Below the pieces are notes generated by a model. That model worked only from the letters and a program-made list of their open reading frames with translations. It searched no databases and was not told where the DNA came from. Made by a program: the position numbers and the translations under genes. Of a DNA stretch of 6,091 nt, positions 5,380-6,091 are shown piece by piece. Every line of letters starts with the position of its first letter. Position 1 is the stretch's first letter. The stretch is taken from NCBI GenBank assembly GCA_937958145.1, contig CALGOE010000074.1, positions 1-6,091 on the forward strand, given 5' to 3'. The DNA comes from an uncultured Desulfobacca sp. (GTDB lineage: Bacteria > Desulfobacterota > Desulfobaccia > Desulfobaccales > Desulfobaccaceae).

Positions 5380-6091
5380 TCAGGCCAGGCTGACTTTGAG
5401 GATATCGTCCATGGGGACGGCCCGGTCAATGCGCACCAGGATCGTTTCCCCGGGATGAAACTGTCGGCCCGACGGCGCCGGCATCTCGGTTTCCAGGAGC
5501 AGGTCTGGCAGAAGCAGGCGGTAGCGATTGGGATGCTGCTCCAACACTAACGCCGACATTTTCTGACCCAGACGTTGGCTCAAATATTTCAACAACCAAT
5601 ACCGGATCCGTTTGGTTTTCAAGATGGCGGCCCGTTTTAAGGCCGGTTCCAGCACGGTAAGGAGTTCCTCTAAAGATTCCCGATCATACGGTACCGGCTG
5701 GTGGCAGAGGGCGGCCAGCAACTGGCGTTGGATGACAATATCCAAGTAGCGCCGGATGGGGGAGCTCAGGGTCGTATAGACCGGCAACCCCAGACCCCAG
5801 TGGGGTTGAGGTTCGGCCTCCAGGAGCACCCGGCTCAGCCGCCGCCGATTCTGCCAGAGATGCAGGAGGGAGCGCCCCTCCCCCGCGGCCAGGTCTTCCC
5901 GGGGTGGCGCCTGGGTGCGATACAAGGCCGGCAGGCCGTGGGCCGCCAAAAACGATGCCCCCAGAAAATTGGCCAGGATCATGGCCTCCGAAACGATCTC
6001 ATGGCTGGGAGTTTCCGTGTCTTCAATCTCCAGTCGCACCTCGCCCTGGGGGTCGACATAGATCATGACCTCGGGAAACTGCAGATGGACA
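5380..6091 (-). CDS. RNB-domain exoribonuclease (RNase II/R-like), C-terminal part (5' end outside window)
   Basis: This is the end of a 3'-5' exoribonuclease of the RNase II/RNase R superfamily, which degrades RNA processively in the cytoplasm. The frame is open to the window edge (first full codon 6090-6088), so the apparent ATG at 6066 is internal. In the 236 visible residues the RNB core shows SHEIVSEAMILANF (29-42), ALYRTQAPP (55-63) and the signature YTTLSSPIRRYLDIVIQRQL (105-124), whose SPIRRY Arg residues line the active site in characterised members. The catalytic Asp cluster lies upstream and cannot be checked. The last 60 or so residues, from about 175, read as a short S1/OB-like domain without the long basic tail of RNase R. 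It is first in a small operon with the 112-aa protein. RNase II and RNase R cannot be told apart from this fragment; it may be one of the divergent RNB proteins. Confidence 0.92.
   Translation of the reverse strand, partial: VHLQFPEVMIYVDPQGEVRLEIEDTETPSHEIVSEAMILANFLGASFLAAHGLPALYRTQAPPREDLAAGEGRSLLHLWQNRRRLSRVLLEAEPQPHWGLGLPVYTTLSSPIRRYLDIVIQRQLLAALCHQPVPYDRESLEELLTVLEPALKRAAILKTKRIRYWLLKYLSQRLGQKMSALVLEQHPNRYRLLLPDLLLETEMPAPSGRQFHPGETILVRIDRAVPMDDILKVSLA

Overview
The window looks like chromosomal DNA from a GC-rich, probably anaerobic, Gram-negative bacterium. The proteins (a NapH/NapG-type polyferredoxin, a Tat-exported DUF362 protein, MoaA, an RNB-domain nuclease) and the codon use would suit a deltaproteobacterium (Desulfobacterota, perhaps a sulfate reducer or syntroph). 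That placement is an inference from gene style; no phylogenetic marker is present. I see no mobile element, CRISPR array, rRNA or tRNA.

Layout. The left end (1-486, + strand) is the C-terminal part of a NarL/LuxR-type response regulator. It converges on a minus-strand block across a 118-bp spacer that holds GC-rich inverted repeats but no convincing terminator. Everything else is on the minus strand and is read right to left: the C-terminal part of an RNB-domain (RNase II/R-like) exoribonuclease (6091-5380); a 112-aa protein of unknown function 22 bp behind it (5357-5019); moaA (4876-3896) behind its own good sigma70-type promoter; a 22-codon mini-ORF with a perfect Shine-Dalgarno sequence (3800-3732); a Tat-signal DUF362 protein whose ATG overlaps the mini-ORF stop (3735-2812); a 559-codon membrane polyferredoxin (2793-1114); and a Nudix hydrolase (1069-605).

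How the genes may work together. The most distinctive part is the DUF362/polyferredoxin pair. The polyferredoxin reads as NapH (four membrane helices, two CxxxCP motifs, two cytoplasmic-type [4Fe-4S] motifs) fused in one chain to NapG (four further [4Fe-4S] motifs). A twin-arginine plus hydrophobic segment sits exactly at the joint. With the Tat signal on the DUF362 protein, this suggests a membrane module passing electrons between the quinone pool or cytoplasm and an extracytoplasmic partner; the partner and the reaction cannot be read from this window. The mini-ORF ahead of the pair looks like a translational leader. MoaA (first step of molybdenum cofactor synthesis) lies upstream of the pair on the same strand, but its link to the redox genes is only positional. 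The Nudix gene is probably the last gene of the DUF362 operon.
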